From Flavobacterium soyangense (GTDB lineage: Bacteria > Bacteroidota > Bacteroidia > Flavobacteriales > Flavobacteriaceae): a DNA stretch of 52,888 bases. Positions 1 to 10,303 of this stretch are shown in pieces (position 1 is the stretch's first letter; the number at the start of each line of letters is the position of its first letter). Below the pieces are notes generated by a model. It searched no databases, was not told where the DNA came from, and worked only from the letters and a program-made list of their open reading frames with translations. Made by a program: the position numbers and the translations under genes. The DNA lies in contig NZ_JADHEC010000024.1 in the NCBI RefSeq assembly GCF_015277675.1, positions 1 through 52,888 on the forward strand, read 5' to 3'.

Positions 1-502
1 TAAGCGATAAATACTTGCTTAAAGATAAAGAAAACTAAGGAGTTATCCAAATATTTTGAACGATTTTTAATACAAAAGAATAAACATTGGAAAGGAAGGT
101 TTTTAGACAGTTTGACGCCTTGTAATGAAAATTATTTCTAAAAAAGAGAGGGGCGCAACTGATACTTCACAGGATTATGAATACACAAACTGGGATGAAG
201 TGATAAAATTCATTAAGGACTTTGTAAATGAATTACCTCAAAAACCATGATTAAAATGAGTCAAACAAAAACCCACATCAAATGTCCGAAAAGAAGAGTT
301 TTAGTTCCAGAGATACGATTTACTTTGTCTATTAGCTAGCTCTTGGGATTCATTCATCGAAATAACAAAACAACCACAAATGCAAAACATAAGTTTCTAT
401 CCATTTTAAAATTCATTGGAATTGTTATTTTTAATGGTATTTTTGTCCAGCTGAGAATACACGTTTTCAAAACTAGCCAGTAGTTATAAATCTAAGAATG
501 TT
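1..502. other. Upstream region with a possible 41-codon ORF
   Basis: No recognisable gene fills this stretch. A 41-codon ATG ORF lies on the plus strand at 125-250; it encodes a polar peptide ending NELPQKP and resembles nothing I know, so it may be the tail of a decayed gene. The rest is AT-rich with stops in all frames. The last 90 bases hold the probable promoter of the downstream transporter. Confidence 0.4.
416..445 (+). promoter_or_regulatory. Bacteroidota-type promoter of the MFS gene
   Basis: TTG at 416-418 and TATTTTTG at 438-445 are separated by 19 bases. This matches the -33/-7 pattern (TTTG, N19, TAnnTTTG) of the Bacteroidota primary sigma factor. The -7 box lies 57 bases before the transporter ATG. 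No transcript evidence is available. Confidence 0.5.
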
Positions 503-1705
503 ATGCATAATAAAAAAAACTATATGAGATTTGTATTACCAGTTATTGTTGTTTCTCAATTTTTTTGTACTTCGCTTTGGTTCGCAGGGAACTCAATAAT
601 AGCTGACATAGCGAAAGATCTTAACCTCGATCAACATTTTTTGGCTCACCTTACAAGTGTTATACAATTTGGATTTATTTTAGGGACTTTGGTATTCGCT
701 GTTTTTACTATTTCAGACCGTTTTTCGCCTTCATTGGTGTTTTGTAGTAGTGCAATTTTAGCTGGTTTCTTTAATCTTGGAATTAGCATTAATAGCATTG
801 GCTCAACCGAAATACTTTTGTTTAGATTTTTAACCGGTTTTTTTCTCGCAGGAATTTATCCTGTTGGTATGAAAATAGCTTCCGATTATTATCAAAAAGG
901 TTTAGGAAAATCATTGGGCTTTTTAATTGGTGCTTTAGTTATTGGGACGGCATTCCCTCATTTATTGAAAAACATAATTATAGGCTATCCATGGGAATAC
1001 ATTGTATATATCACTACCGTTTTGTCAATTATTGGCGGACTTGCCATTCTACTTTTCGTACCTGATGGACCCTATCGCAAGCCAGTCCAAAAAATAAAAC
1101 TTACCCAATTTATGAAAGGATTCAAGAATCATAATTTCCGGTCTGTTTCTATTGGATATTTCGGACATATGTGGGAACTTTATACCTTTTGGGCGTTTGT
1201 TCCAGTAATGGTGTCATCGTACAATACTCGTTACCCTGAAATAAATCTTAATGTTTCATTACTATCATTTTTTATAATTGCATCCGGAGCAATCGCTTGC
1301 GTTTTTAGTGGAATCCTTTCACAATATTTTGGCGAAAAAAAAATAGCCTCATTATCCCTGTTTCTATCTTGCTTGTGCTGCATTGTTTCCCCCTTTTTTT
1401 TGTTTTCTAGTTCAATTGCTCAATTCATTATTTTCCTATTCATATGGAGTCTAGTTGTTATTGCTGACTCTCCTTTGTTCTCAACTCTAGTTGTTCAAAA
1501 TGCTCCAGAAGAATCAAAAGGAACTTCCCTAGTAATTGTAAATTGTATTGGTTTTGCAATTACAATTATTAGTATTCAATTTATTAATTTGTTTTCAGAC
1601 AAAATAAACGAACAATATATTTATATGTTACTTGCCATTGGTCCCATACTTGGGCTTATTGCATTATTGCAAAATAAAACAATCCCAATTGCTCGAGTAT
1701 CTTAG
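503..1705 (+). CDS. MFS transporter
   Basis: A 400-residue, very hydrophobic protein of the length and pattern of a 12-helix major facilitator superfamily permease of the inner membrane. The first helix begins near residue 9. The segment at 112-130 (GFFLAGIYPVGMKIASDYY) resembles the conserved helix-4 region of MFS carriers, and a basic loop around residues 185-200 (PYRKPVQKIK) fits the central cytoplasmic loop between the two six-helix halves. The substrate cannot be told from sequence. The gene stands alone, with decayed DNA on both sides, so context gives no clue. The ATG lies 57 bases after a good -7 box. Confidence 0.8.
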   Translation: MHNKKNYMRFVLPVIVVSQFFCTSLWFAGNSIIADIAKDLNLDQHFLAHLTSVIQFGFILGTLVFAVFTISDRFSPSLVFCSSAILAGFFNLGISINSIGSTEILLFRFLTGFFLAGIYPVGMKIASDYYQKGLGKSLGFLIGALVIGTAFPHLLKNIIIGYPWEYIVYITTVLSIIGGLAILLFVPDGPYRKPVQKIKLTQFMKGFKNHNFRSVSIGYFGHMWELYTFWAFVPVMVSSYNTRYPEINLNVSLLSFFIIASGAIACVFSGILSQYFGEKKIASLSLFLSCLCCIVSPFFLFSSSIAQFIIFLFIWSLVVIADSPLFSTLVVQNAPEESKGTSLVIVNCIGFAITIISIQFINLFSDKINEQYIYMLLAIGPILGLIALLQNKTIPIARVS

Positions 1706-2421
1706 CCGTGCTGATGCCTATAGAAATGGCAGGCACAATTGCATTTAGTGCCTAAAAGCGGAAATAAAAAAATGAATATATAAAACATGTGACAAGTTTT
1801 AAAATGATAATTGGAACGAATTTGGATAAAAACAAAGCGAATTAATCCTTGCCTAAAACAACTTAGAAGGAAAAATCTTAATTATGATTGATACTAATAT
1901 AATTTTGTATGGTAAAGTGTGATATTAAAGATTGTTATTACTAGCAATTTAGAGACTGAAAAAATAAAAGAGTAAACTTTTTTATTCCATATTTTGGCAA
2001 TGACTAGTAAATGTTTGGGACAAAATGTTGAACCTATAAACCCTAACAGATACTAATACTAAACAATAAAAACGAAAGTTACAAAATATCTTGCTTAGAA
2101 AAAGTCAATTAAAATTACTGATAAAGATCCAAAATGGAACAAAAGCGACATTCATTTTAAAACATCTGGAAGAAGATCTAAATGTATCAGATTAAACCTT
2201 GTTGATGGACAAGGAAATATTGGCGGTGAGGTCGAAGAAAACAATTTTTACAGCATTGGCGGAGATGACCATAATGATTTAGTAGAAGAATGGTAAACAA
2301 AATAGTCAGAATTTGAAAGGGAAATTTTTCAAAATGATTACTGTTAAATTCTAAAATTATTATTCAAATCCCAAATTTTAAATTAATACATCAGTTTAAT
2401 TAATTATTTTTATTTCAAAAT
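1706..2421. other. Intergenic region with decayed coding remnant
   Basis: There is no intact gene here. At 2099-2296 on the plus strand 65 sense codons follow a stop codon without a start. The translation is well composed (for example KITDKDPKWNKSDIHF and NLVDGQGNIGGEVEENN) and ends at TAA 2294-2296. It looks like the 3' part of a gene whose 5' part is lost. The remainder is AT-rich with no further feature seen. Confidence 0.4.
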
Positions 2422-3306
2422 ATGCCTTATATACTTAATAACAAAAATCTAGAAATACATATTGACTCTCCATTAGAAAATTACAATTTTTCGCGATTTG
2501 ACTGGACTGGAAAAATTGTGAAAATTATGTTTAAAAAAACCTTAATGACAAGTATTGAAAACAATGATAGTCAAGATGAGCATTGTATTGGAAAAGGATT
2601 TTACAATGAATTCGGAATAAATTCTGCGTTAGGTTTTGATGATACCCATAAAGGAGGTTGGTTTCATAAGATAGGCATAGGTCTATTAAAAAAAGAGGAC
2701 TCTACTTACCTATTCAGTAAAAAATACGCGATTAAACCTGCCAAATTTGAAGTCATTACAGAACCTGATAAAATTGTATTTATTTGTAAATCAGAAGACA
2801 TCAATGGCTATTCATATCTTTTAAAAAAAGAGATTGAATTACATAATAATAGTTTTATAATTAAATATTATTTAGAAAACACAGGTGAAAAAGATATTAT
2901 TACAAATGAATATGTCCATAATTTTACAGCAATAAATAAAGATTCAATAGGGAGCAATTATGTATTAAAATTTCCATTTCAATTAAAACCTGAACTATTT
3001 GGGGAAACAGTTAATCCAGAACAAAAAGTCGAAATCGGACTAAATGAAATCAAATTTAACGGTTCGCCTAAAAATCAATTCTTTTTTAGCAACCTTTCAG
3101 GAAGTGAAAATGTAAATGCAGCTTGGGAATTAACAAACCTTAAAAGCAATATTAAAATAAGCGAAACTGCAAGTTTTCAAACAAATCAGGTAAATCTTTG
3201 GGGATGGGAACACGTAATAAGTCCAGAATTATTTGTTAATATATTTATTAAACCTGGTCAATCGACTGAATGGTCAAGAATTTATAATTTCTATAATGTA
3301 AATTAA
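2422..3306 (+). CDS. Galactose-mutarotase-fold protein, function unknown
   Basis: A 294-residue cytosolic protein without signal peptide. The beta-rich pattern, the segment around residues 163-169 (EYVHNFT) and the C-terminal block with WGWEHVISPELFVNIF resemble aldose 1-epimerase-like, mutarotase-fold proteins. These bind or epimerise sugars through a conserved His and Glu. I cannot assign a substrate, and the fold assignment itself rests on weak similarity. It is monocistronic, more AT-rich than the core genes that follow, and lies next to decayed DNA, so recent acquisition is possible. Unlike the clear aldose epimerase at 7953 it lacks the GAHPAF motif. Confidence 0.5.
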   Translation: MPYILNNKNLEIHIDSPLENYNFSRFDWTGKIVKIMFKKTLMTSIENNDSQDEHCIGKGFYNEFGINSALGFDDTHKGGWFHKIGIGLLKKEDSTYLFSKKYAIKPAKFEVITEPDKIVFICKSEDINGYSYLLKKEIELHNNSFIIKYYLENTGEKDIITNEYVHNFTAINKDSIGSNYVLKFPFQLKPELFGETVNPEQKVEIGLNEIKFNGSPKNQFFFSNLSGSENVNAAWELTNLKSNIKISETASFQTNQVNLWGWEHVISPELFVNIFIKPGQSTEWSRIYNFYNVN

Positions 3307-3481
3307 AACTACTACAAAATTGTGCATAAATAATAAGAATCCTAATCTATAAACTGAAATGTGCCGTCTTATATGTTCGCCCATTTTTCTGAATAGCTAC
3401 AAAAGTGTTCTCCAAAGATTACTAATCTAAACCAATATGTTTTTTTCTAATTAGACTGTTTTTTACTCCTTATAAAATTAC

Positions 3482-3489
3482 TATTTTTG
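3482..3489 (+). promoter_or_regulatory. -7 box upstream of aguB
   Basis: TATTTTTG matches the Bacteroidota -7 consensus TAnnTTTG and ends 18 bases before the ATG at 3508. A TTG codon inside this box could be read as an in-frame start of the gene, but its place in the promoter argues against that. The -33 element is weak. Confidence 0.45.
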
Positions 3490-3507
3490 CTGTCTAAATT
3501 TTACCAT

Positions 3508-4395
3508 ATGCCAAAGAAAAAATACAAAATAGCGGTTATTCAGTTGAATCTGAATGATGTTGCCGAAAACAACCTTAAAAAATGTTTATCTTGGGTTCGA
3601 GATGCTGCCAGTCAAGGTGCTGAAGTCATTTCGTTACCGGAATTATATAGCAGTCATTATTTTTGCCAAAGTGAAGATGTTGATAATTTTGCCTTGGCAG
3701 AACCACTTTACAGTACTACTTTTAGTGCTTTTAGTGCTTTGGCAAAAGAATTAGGTGTGGTGATTATCGTTCCATTTTTCGAAAAAAGAATGGCCGGAAT
3801 CTATCACAACAGTGCTTATATTATTGACACAGATGGATCAGAAGCGGGATTGTACCGAAAAATGCACATTCCGGATGACCCTCATTTTTATGAAAAATTC
3901 TATTTTACTCCCGGAGATTTAGGTTTCAAAACTTTCCCTACCAAAAAGGGAAAAATAGGAACACTAATTTGTTGGGATCAATGGTATCCGGAAGCAGCTC
4001 GTTTGACGGCTTTACAAGGTGCCGAAGTTTTGTTTTACCCAACTGCAATAGGATGGCATCCATCCGAAAAAGAACAATATGGCGAAAACCAACATAACGC
4101 CTGGATGACCGTTATGAAAGGCCACGCTGTAGCCAATGGCGTTTATGTTGCCGCCGCAAATAGGATCGGTTTGGAACAATATTTACCAAACACGGATGGA
4201 GTATTATTTTGGGGATCTTCATTTATTGCCGGCCCACAAGGTGAAATTTTAGCGCAAGCTTCAAACGATAAAGAGGAAATTATTATGGCGGATGTAGACT
4301 TGGATCTACAAGAAAATGTGCGCCAAAATTGGCCGTTTTTTAGAGACCGAAGAATTGATGCTTTTGGTGATATTACAAAAAGAGCGATTGACTAA
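3508..4395 (+). CDS. aguB: N-carbamoylputrescine amidase
   Basis: This 295-residue nitrilase-superfamily hydrolase converts N-carbamoylputrescine to putrescine, CO2 and ammonia in the agmatine route of polyamine synthesis. The Glu-Lys-Cys triad is visible: E46 in SLPELYSSHYF, K118 in YRKMHIPDDP and C155 in LICWDQWYPE. The DDPHFYEKFYFTPGD block is typical of AguB. Start ATG 3508 (MPKKKYKIAV) was chosen over an upstream TTG that falls inside the -7 box. The agmatine deiminase gene follows after two bases, so the pair forms an operon catalysing consecutive steps. Confidence 0.93.
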   Translation: MPKKKYKIAVIQLNLNDVAENNLKKCLSWVRDAASQGAEVISLPELYSSHYFCQSEDVDNFALAEPLYSTTFSAFSALAKELGVVIIVPFFEKRMAGIYHNSAYIIDTDGSEAGLYRKMHIPDDPHFYEKFYFTPGDLGFKTFPTKKGKIGTLICWDQWYPEAARLTALQGAEVLFYPTAIGWHPSEKEQYGENQHNAWMTVMKGHAVANGVYVAAANRIGLEQYLPNTDGVLFWGSSFIAGPQGEILAQASNDKEEIIMADVDLDLQENVRQNWPFFRDRRIDAFGDITKRAID

Positions 4396-4397
4396 TT

Positions 4398-5438
4398 ATG
4401 GCTACAAACACAAGACGATTCCCAGCCGAATGGGAAAAACAAGAAGGAATTTTGCTCTGTTTTCCGCATAATGGGAAAGATTGGCCTGGAAAATACGAGT
4501 CCATTCAATGGGCGTTCGTTGAATTCATAAAAAAAGTGGCCACTTATGAGAAAGTCTTTTTAGTAGTTGCTGATGAAAATCTAAAAGAAAAAGTCATTGA
4601 AAAGCTAGAAAAAGCAACAGTTCAAATGACAAATGTTTCTTTCATAATTTATAAAACCAACCGTAGTTGGATGCGCGATTCGGGTTCGATTATTGTAAAA
4701 AATGGAATCAAAAGAGAAGCATTAAATTTCAATTTTAATGGCTGGGCAAAATATAAAAACATCAATTTAGACAAACAGGTTCCTGCAAAAGTGGGTGAAT
4801 TTCTAAATGTTCCAGTGACACAAGTTTTATACAATGGAAAACCGGTGATTGTTGAAGGTGGAGCCATTGATACTAATGGGAAAGGAACTTTATTGACTTC
4901 GGAAGAATGTTTGTTACATCCTAATATACAGGTTCGGAATCCTAATTTTTCTAAAGAGGATTATGAAATCGTTTTTAAAGAATATCTGGGAATTACTAAT
5001 GTGATTTGGTTAGGTAACGGAATTGAAGGTGATGATACTCACGGCCACATTGACGATTTGTGCCGATTTGTTAATGAAGACACAATAATTACCATCGTGG
5101 AATCAGACCCTTTAGACAACAATTACAAACCCTTGCAAGACAACTTAAACCGATTGCAAGACGCAAAATTAGAAAATGGAAAATCTCCAAAAATCATAAC
5201 TTTGCCAATGCCAAAGCGTATCGATTTTGATGGTGTTCGATTGCCAGCCAGTTATGCAAATTTTTTGATTTTGAATAAATGTGTTTTGGTTCCAACTTTT
5301 AACGATTCGAATGATAGAATGGCATTAAACACAATTGCAGATTGTTTTCCTGATAGAGAAATTATCGGGATTAGTGCGATAGATTTAATTTGGGGTTTTG
5401 GAACTTTGCATTGTTTGAGTCAACAAATTCCGGAATAA
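4398..5438 (+). CDS. aguA: Agmatine deiminase
   Basis: A 346-residue peptidyl-arginine-deiminase-family enzyme that hydrolyses agmatine to N-carbamoylputrescine and ammonia, supplying the substrate of the gene just upstream. Family motifs are present: WMRDSGS at 91-97, GDDTHGHIDD at 211-220 with its catalytic His, and the nucleophile C339 in GFGTLHCLSQQ near the C-terminus. The length matches the bacterial family. The gap to aguB is two bases and a strong hairpin terminator follows, so aguBA is a complete two-gene transcription unit. Putrescine would be made from externally or internally supplied agmatine; no arginine decarboxylase gene is seen here. Confidence 0.94.
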   Translation: MATNTRRFPAEWEKQEGILLCFPHNGKDWPGKYESIQWAFVEFIKKVATYEKVFLVVADENLKEKVIEKLEKATVQMTNVSFIIYKTNRSWMRDSGSIIVKNGIKREALNFNFNGWAKYKNINLDKQVPAKVGEFLNVPVTQVLYNGKPVIVEGGAIDTNGKGTLLTSEECLLHPNIQVRNPNFSKEDYEIVFKEYLGITNVIWLGNGIEGDDTHGHIDDLCRFVNEDTIITIVESDPLDNNYKPLQDNLNRLQDAKLENGKSPKIITLPMPKRIDFDGVRLPASYANFLILNKCVLVPTFNDSNDRMALNTIADCFPDREIIGISAIDLIWGFGTLHCLSQQIPE

Positions 5439-5458
5439 TTTCATTCTTTCTAAAATTA

Positions 5459-5497
5459 AAAAGCACCAACATTTTTGTTAAATGTTGGTGCTTTTTT
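5459..5497 (+). terminator. Rho-independent terminator after aguA
   Basis: A near-perfect hairpin, AAGCACCAACATTT / AAATGTTGGTGCTT, with a short loop is followed by a T-run. An A-run on the other side suggests it also ends the converging peptidase gene. Confidence 0.85.
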
Positions 5498-5514
5498 ACA
5501 AACTAAAAAAGTTG

Positions 5515-7779
5515 CTACTCTCTTTTAAATGGGATTTTTTGTCCATCATCCAAAACCATATTTAATCCGGCCTTACTTTCATCAAATTCAAATTTAAGTC
5601 CAGCTTCTTTAGATTGTAAAGTATTATTATCTATAAATTCTACAGGGAATTTTGGATAATCTGTTATTTCAACATTTATGACTCCTCGTTTTTTTGTAAA
5701 AATTATTTTTATCGGAGCATTTTTATTGGAAAAAGCACCTAAATATCCATCCAAGTTCACATCTTTTTCAATAATTCCGGTTGCCGAAGTCCAACTATTA
5801 TTGCTTTCATTGCTATCCGGCAATACGTGCTCTGAATCAATAACGATACTTTCAATTTCTTCAGTTGAATTATATTTAAAAGTCCAATCTTTATTTTTCT
5901 GCCATATTTCTACGGGTAATTTTACATGGCTGACATTACCACTTTTTGTTTTAATGTCCAAAGTTACCGGCATTACCATTTTTTCAAAGTTTTCAATTGT
6001 GATGTAAACCCCTAATTTTGGATTATTATCAACATATTTTATGGAATTAACACCTTGGTCTAAACGCCAATTATTTATAAACCATCCTCTCCAAAACCAA
6101 CTTAAATCTTCTCCGGAAACATTTTCGATAGTTCTAAAAAAGTCATCTGGTGTTGGATGTTTGAATGCCCAACGATCAACGTAAGTACGAAAAGCTAAAT
6201 CAAAACGTTCTGGTCCTAAAATTTGTTCACGCAAAATAACCAAGCCTGCACTAGGTTTTGAATAACATAAAGTCCCAATATTTGCTTCCTTCATATTATC
6301 TGGAGAACTCATTATCGTCTCTAAATTTGGTTTTGTATACTTTTCTGAATCTTTATGCAAATCAGAAACCTTCTCCTTATACTCCCCTTTATTAAAATCA
6401 ACAGAACTTAATGAATTGATAAAAGTATTAAAACCTTCGTCCATCCAACCAAATAGACGTTCGTTTGAACCAACAATCATTGGAAACCAAATATGTCCAA
6501 ATTCATGATCAGTAACACCCCATAAATCATCATTTTTATCCTTATAATCACAAAAAACTATCCCAGGATATTCCATTCCACCAACAATTCCTGCCACATT
6601 TGTAGCAGTTGGATAAGGATATTCAAACCATCTTTTCGAATAATTTTCAATAGATGCTTTGGTATATTCTGTTGAACGCCCCCAAGCTTCGTTCCCATCA
6701 CTTTCTATCGGATATGCAGAAATAGCCATCGATTTTTTCCCGCTTGGCAAATTAATTCTCGCAGCATCTAAAATAAATGCAGCCGAAGATGCCCAGGAAG
6801 CATCACGGGCATTTTTTATTTTAAAATGCCAAGTTTTATAAGACTTTAAATTTGTATTGGCTGCAGCCAAAACTTCATTTCCAGAACGAATTATAACCGT
6901 TTTATCACTTTGTGAAGCATTGGAAAAACGTTTTTGTTGCTCTGCAGAATAAACCTCTGATGAATTTACCAATTCTCCTGAACAAACCACAAAATGATTG
7001 GAAGGTACGGTTATGTTGACGTCAAAATCACCATATTCTAAATAAAATTCAGATGCTCCTAAATAGGGATTTGTGTTCCATCCTCTTATGTCATCATAAA
7101 CGCACATCCTTGGATACCATTGGGCTATTGTAAATATTTTACCGTTTTTAGTTTGCAATACTCCCATTCTATCAGAACCTTCGTCAGGAGAAATGAAAGA
7201 AAAATCAATTTTGATTTTTACATTTCCTCCTTTAGATTTCAATTCTTGAGGAAGAAAAATCTGCATTCTGGTATCAGTAATTAAATATTTAACCTCTTTT
7301 TCGATAGATTTCCCATTAGAAATAGAAACAATTTTTACCGATTTTATCTTGAAACCTCCATCAAAAATTTGACCTTGTGCACCATTTCTACTTCCGGTTA
7401 TAGGAATAATGGCATTACCACGAGAATCTGATTTGAATAAATTTTGGTCTAAATACATCCACAGAAAAGACATTTTGTCTGGGCTATTGTTTGTATAAGT
7501 TATAATTCCAGTTCCTGAAATTTCATTGTTTGCTTCATTTAATTTTGCAGACAATTGATAATCTGCTCTGTTTTGCCAATATTCAGAACCGGGCTGACCG
7601 CTTGCAGAACGTGTGTTAGTTCCATCCTTTGTATAAAAAAAAGATGCAAAAGCGTCGTGATAATCATACTTCGAAATTGTTTTGGATGCAGCAGAAGCTG
7701 GAATTTGTTGTGACCATAAAGATGATATCACTAATAATAAAGTCAACTGTAGAAGGACTTTTAAACGATTTTTTCTCAT
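5515..7779 (-). CDS. M1-family zinc metallopeptidase, secreted
   Basis: A gluzincin aminopeptidase-type protein of 754 residues from the chosen ATG at 7779 ([12 protein letters not shown]); an upstream TTG would add seven residues before the signal peptide. The N-terminal hydrophobic stretch with [10 protein letters not shown] is a Sec signal, so it acts in the periplasm or outside. Zinc ligands HEFGH lie at 425-429, the third ligand is E448 in MDEGFN, and the substrate-binding GGMEYPG is at 400-406, preceded by the usual beta-rich domain. It probably removes N-terminal residues from peptides in nutrient uptake. It is a lone gene facing aguBA. Confidence 0.9.
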   Translation of the reverse strand: MRKNRLKVLLQLTLLLVISSLWSQQIPASAASKTISKYDYHDAFASFFYTKDGTNTRSASGQPGSEYWQNRADYQLSAKLNEANNEISGTGIITYTNNSPDKMSFLWMYLDQNLFKSDSRGNAIIPITGSRNGAQGQIFDGGFKIKSVKIVSISNGKSIEKEVKYLITDTRMQIFLPQELKSKGGNVKIKIDFSFISPDEGSDRMGVLQTKNGKIFTIAQWYPRMCVYDDIRGWNTNPYLGASEFYLEYGDFDVNITVPSNHFVVCSGELVNSSEVYSAEQQKRFSNASQSDKTVIIRSGNEVLAAANTNLKSYKTWHFKIKNARDASWASSAAFILDAARINLPSGKKSMAISAYPIESDGNEAWGRSTEYTKASIENYSKRWFEYPYPTATNVAGIVGGMEYPGIVFCDYKDKNDDLWGVTDHEFGHIWFPMIVGSNERLFGWMDEGFNTFINSLSSVDFNKGEYKEKVSDLHKDSEKYTKPNLETIMSSPDNMKEANIGTLCYSKPSAGLVILREQILGPERFDLAFRTYVDRWAFKHPTPDDFFRTIENVSGEDLSWFWRGWFINNWRLDQGVNSIKYVDNNPKLGVYITIENFEKMVMPVTLDIKTKSGNVSHVKLPVEIWQKNKDWTFKYNSTEEIESIVIDSEHVLPDSNESNNSWTSATGIIEKDVNLDGYLGAFSNKNAPIKIIFTKKRGVINVEITDYPKFPVEFIDNNTLQSKEAGLKFEFDESKAGLNMVLDDGQKIPFKRE

Positions 7780-7952
7780 TATATAAATTTTCAACAGCAA
7801 ATTAATGAAAAATAAACATCACACTCAAATTAAATGTGACGTTTTGACAAAACTTTATCAATTATACAATTTATTTGATTTTATTCTACAATTTTAAATT
7901 TATGAAATATATTTACATCATCAAGATTATAAAAACATAACAAACAACTCTT

Positions 7953-8804
7953 TTGACAACAACAATTTCAAATTCAAATCTAACTGCTCAAATAAATCAC
8001 TTTGGTGCTGAATTATTTTCTTTAAGAAACAACAAAAATAAAGAATACATTTGGGAAGGAAGTCCAGCATTTTGGGGTAAACATTCTCCTATTCTGTTTC
8101 CAATTATTGGTACTCTCAAAAACAATTCATATTTCTATAATGGAATCGAATATCATTTGCCTAGACATGGTTTTGCAAGAGAAATGGAATTCAAATTGAT
8201 TAAAAAGACGGAAAAAAGTGCGACTTTTTCTTTAATTTCATCAGTGGAAACAATAAAAGTCTATCCTTTCGTTTTTGAATTGCAAATTTGTTATTCATTG
8301 GATGAAAACAAGTTAAACATTGATTACAAAGTCATTAATAAAAATGATTTTATAATGCCATTTTCAATTGGAGCACATCCAGCATTTGCAATGAATGGAA
8401 ATTTTGAAAATTATAGTCTTGAATTTCAACAACACGAAATTCTAAAATATCATCTTCTTGAGGATGGCTTAATTTCAAATAACACAAATGAAATTCAGTT
8501 GGACAATCGCCAACTTGGTTTAAATTATCCGCTTTTTGAAAATGATGCATTAGTTTTTAAAACATTAAAATCTAAAACGATAACCATCATACAAAATACG
8601 GTTCCATTATTGAAAGTAAATTTTACAGATTTTCCAAATTTAGGAATTTGGACTATTAAAAACGGACCATTTTTGTGTATTGAGCCTTGGTTTGGATATT
8701 CAGATACGTTAGAAGAATATGATACTATTTCTAAAAAAGAAGGAATTCAGCTTTTGGAAGAAAATGAAAATTTTAAATCAAATTTTAGTATTGAAATTTT
8801 ATAA
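7953..8804 (+). CDS. Aldose 1-epimerase family protein
   Basis: A 283-residue mutarotase-like enzyme expected to interconvert alpha and beta anomers of an aldose or hexose-6-phosphate in the cytosol. Conserved features are FPIIGTLKNN, LPRHGFAR, the GAHPAFAMN motif with catalytic His, and a C-terminal IEPWFGYSD that carries the catalytic acid. The subfamily resembles LacX/YeaD-type proteins. The first possible start in frame is TTG at 7953, as no ATG lies near; the start is therefore uncertain by a few codons. The acetyltransferase gene follows after two bases, so the two are probably co-transcribed. Confidence 0.85.
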   Translation: MTTTISNSNLTAQINHFGAELFSLRNNKNKEYIWEGSPAFWGKHSPILFPIIGTLKNNSYFYNGIEYHLPRHGFAREMEFKLIKKTEKSATFSLISSVETIKVYPFVFELQICYSLDENKLNIDYKVINKNDFIMPFSIGAHPAFAMNGNFENYSLEFQQHEILKYHLLEDGLISNNTNEIQLDNRQLGLNYPLFENDALVFKTLKSKTITIIQNTVPLLKVNFTDFPNLGIWTIKNGPFLCIEPWFGYSDTLEEYDTISKKEGIQLLEENENFKSNFSIEIL

Positions 8805-8806
8805 AA

Positions 8807-9358
8807 ATGATAGATATAAATTTTACTCCATTTCCGAATCTTGAAACCGAACGGTTGCGCTTAAGACGAGTTGTGAATGATGATGCTAACGAAATATTTG
8901 CTATTCGATCTGATAAGGAAACGATGAAATACATTCCCAGACCATTAGTAAAAAACATAAAAGAGGCTCTGGAACACATTGCCCTTATAGATTCCAAAAT
9001 CGAGAATAATGAGGGAATAAATTGGGCATTTACTTTAAAAAATAATCCAAAGCTAATAGGTATTATAGGGCTTTACAGAATAAAACCGGAACATTATCGA
9101 GCGGAAATTGGATATATGTTACTTCCGGAATATCACGGTAAAGGCTTTATTACAGAGGCTATAAAAGAAGTAGTGAAATATGGTTTTGAAACAATGAAGC
9201 TACACTCTATTGAGGCTATCATAGATCCTGAAAATTTTATTTCTGAAAAAGTCCTGCAAAAAAATGGCTTTGTTAAAGAAGCTCATTTGAAAGAGAATGA
9301 GTTTTATGAAGGCCGATTTTTGGACACTGTAATTTATTCTGTTTTGAATAAACACTAA
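8807..9358 (+). CDS. GNAT N-acetyltransferase, RimJ/RimL type
   Basis: A 183-residue GCN5-related acetyltransferase that transfers acetyl from acetyl-CoA to an amino group. The N-terminal block LETERLRLRRV and the acetyl-CoA loop in YHGKGFITEA mark the RimJ/RimL-like subfamily, which often modifies ribosomal-protein N-termini or small amines. The conserved NFISEKVLQKNGF near residues 145-157 is the family's C-terminal helix. The acceptor is unknown. The ATG follows the epimerase stop by two bases. Confidence 0.88.
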   Translation: MIDINFTPFPNLETERLRLRRVVNDDANEIFAIRSDKETMKYIPRPLVKNIKEALEHIALIDSKIENNEGINWAFTLKNNPKLIGIIGLYRIKPEHYRAEIGYMLLPEYHGKGFITEAIKEVVKYGFETMKLHSIEAIIDPENFISEKVLQKNGFVKEAHLKENEFYEGRFLDTVIYSVLNKH

Positions 9359-9385
9359 GTTAACTTCATTCTTAACAATAATCTT

Positions 9386-9393
9386 TATATTTG
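9386..9393 (+). promoter_or_regulatory. -7 box upstream of the DUF3575-like gene
   Basis: TATATTTG fits TAnnTTTG and lies 52 bases before the ATG. A clear TTTG at -33 is missing, so this is a moderate call. Confidence 0.35.
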
Positions 9394-9445
9394 TCCAAAA
9401 ACTAGTTAAAAAAAATTTAATTATTGACTAGTAAAACTTAGTTTT

Positions 9446-10000
9446 ATGAAAAAAATATTCATTTTTATTTTTATTCTGTCTTCAATTTATTCCCAATCTC
9501 AAACTTATATCAAAGTAAATGCCATAACAGCTTTAGTCCTAGTTCCTAATGTTGGAATTGAGACTAGTATCGGAAAAAAATTTACTTTTGAGGCTGACGT
9601 TATGACTTCCTTTTGGAAATCGTTTAAAGGTCAAAAATTGGAATTTTATACTTTAACGGCTGAAGTACGCTATCATTTTAACGAAAAATACAAAGGCTTT
9701 TATGTTGGAGGAAATACTGGCGTAGACCGATATAAAGTTCAAAAATGGAACTATTGGAATACCAACTTATACGAAGATGGATTTGGATATAGATTTGGGG
9801 CAACAATTGGTTATGACATAAAATTAAACAACAAATTTATGCTAGATTTATTTGTTGGAGGTGGTTGGCATCAAGGTTTTTATCATGGATATTATAAAGA
9901 CGGTACCCCAGATAGGTATGACAAAGCAAAAAATTGGAATAAAAGTGGCGAATGGTTGCCCTATCGGGGTGGCGTTATGATATCGTATCGTCTAAATTAG
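9446..10000 (+). CDS. DUF3575-like outer membrane protein
   Basis: A 184-residue protein with an N-terminal signal peptide (MKKIFIFIFILSSIYSQSQ) and alternating aromatic beta-strands ending in RGGVMISYRLN, as expected for a small outer-membrane beta-barrel. The opening strands (VNAITALVLVPNVGIET) and the glycine-rich strands YKGFYVGGNTG and MLDLFVGGGW recall the DUF3575 family common in Bacteroidota. No enzymatic motif is present. Its stop overlaps the stop of the converging small gene by four bases. Confidence 0.7.
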   Translation: MKKIFIFIFILSSIYSQSQTYIKVNAITALVLVPNVGIETSIGKKFTFEADVMTSFWKSFKGQKLEFYTLTAEVRYHFNEKYKGFYVGGNTGVDRYKVQKWNYWNTNLYEDGFGYRFGATIGYDIKLNNKFMLDLFVGGGWHQGFYHGYYKDGTPDRYDKAKNWNKSGEWLPYRGGVMISYRLN

Positions 10001-10233
10001 ATAGTCGTTTTAAACTTTGTGGAGGTATTAATATATAATTCTTCCACTTTTTTCCTCGCCCAATCCGTTTTTCGCAAGAAAGTCAAACTCGATTTTACAC
10101 TTGAATTATCCGTAAAACATTTAATTTTAATCAATTCGCCCAGAGTATCAAATCCATAATAAGTAACGAGTCGTTCCAAAATTATTTGAAGAGTAATTCC
10201 GTGTAACGGGTCTTTTGATTGTCGCTTTTCCAT
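9997..10233 (-). CDS. VF530 family (DUF2132-like) small protein
   Basis: A 78-residue protein. KDPLHGITLQIILERLV, YGFDTLG and the C-terminal SLTFLRKTDWARKKVE are the hallmarks of the VF530/DUF2132 family, whose members fold like a double-stranded DNA-binding module although their role is unknown. The ATG lies at 10231-10233, facing away from smpB. The gene is complete and of normal length. It converges on the DUF3575-like gene, with the two stop codons overlapping. Confidence 0.85.
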   Translation of the reverse strand: MEKRQSKDPLHGITLQIILERLVTYYGFDTLGELIKIKCFTDNSSVKSSLTFLRKTDWARKKVEELYINTSTKFKTTI

Positions 10234-10303
10234 ATTGCAAATTTATGGCATTTTTATATATTTCTTTGGTGTTTCAGACATTTGTATCTACATTTGCCAT
10301 CCA

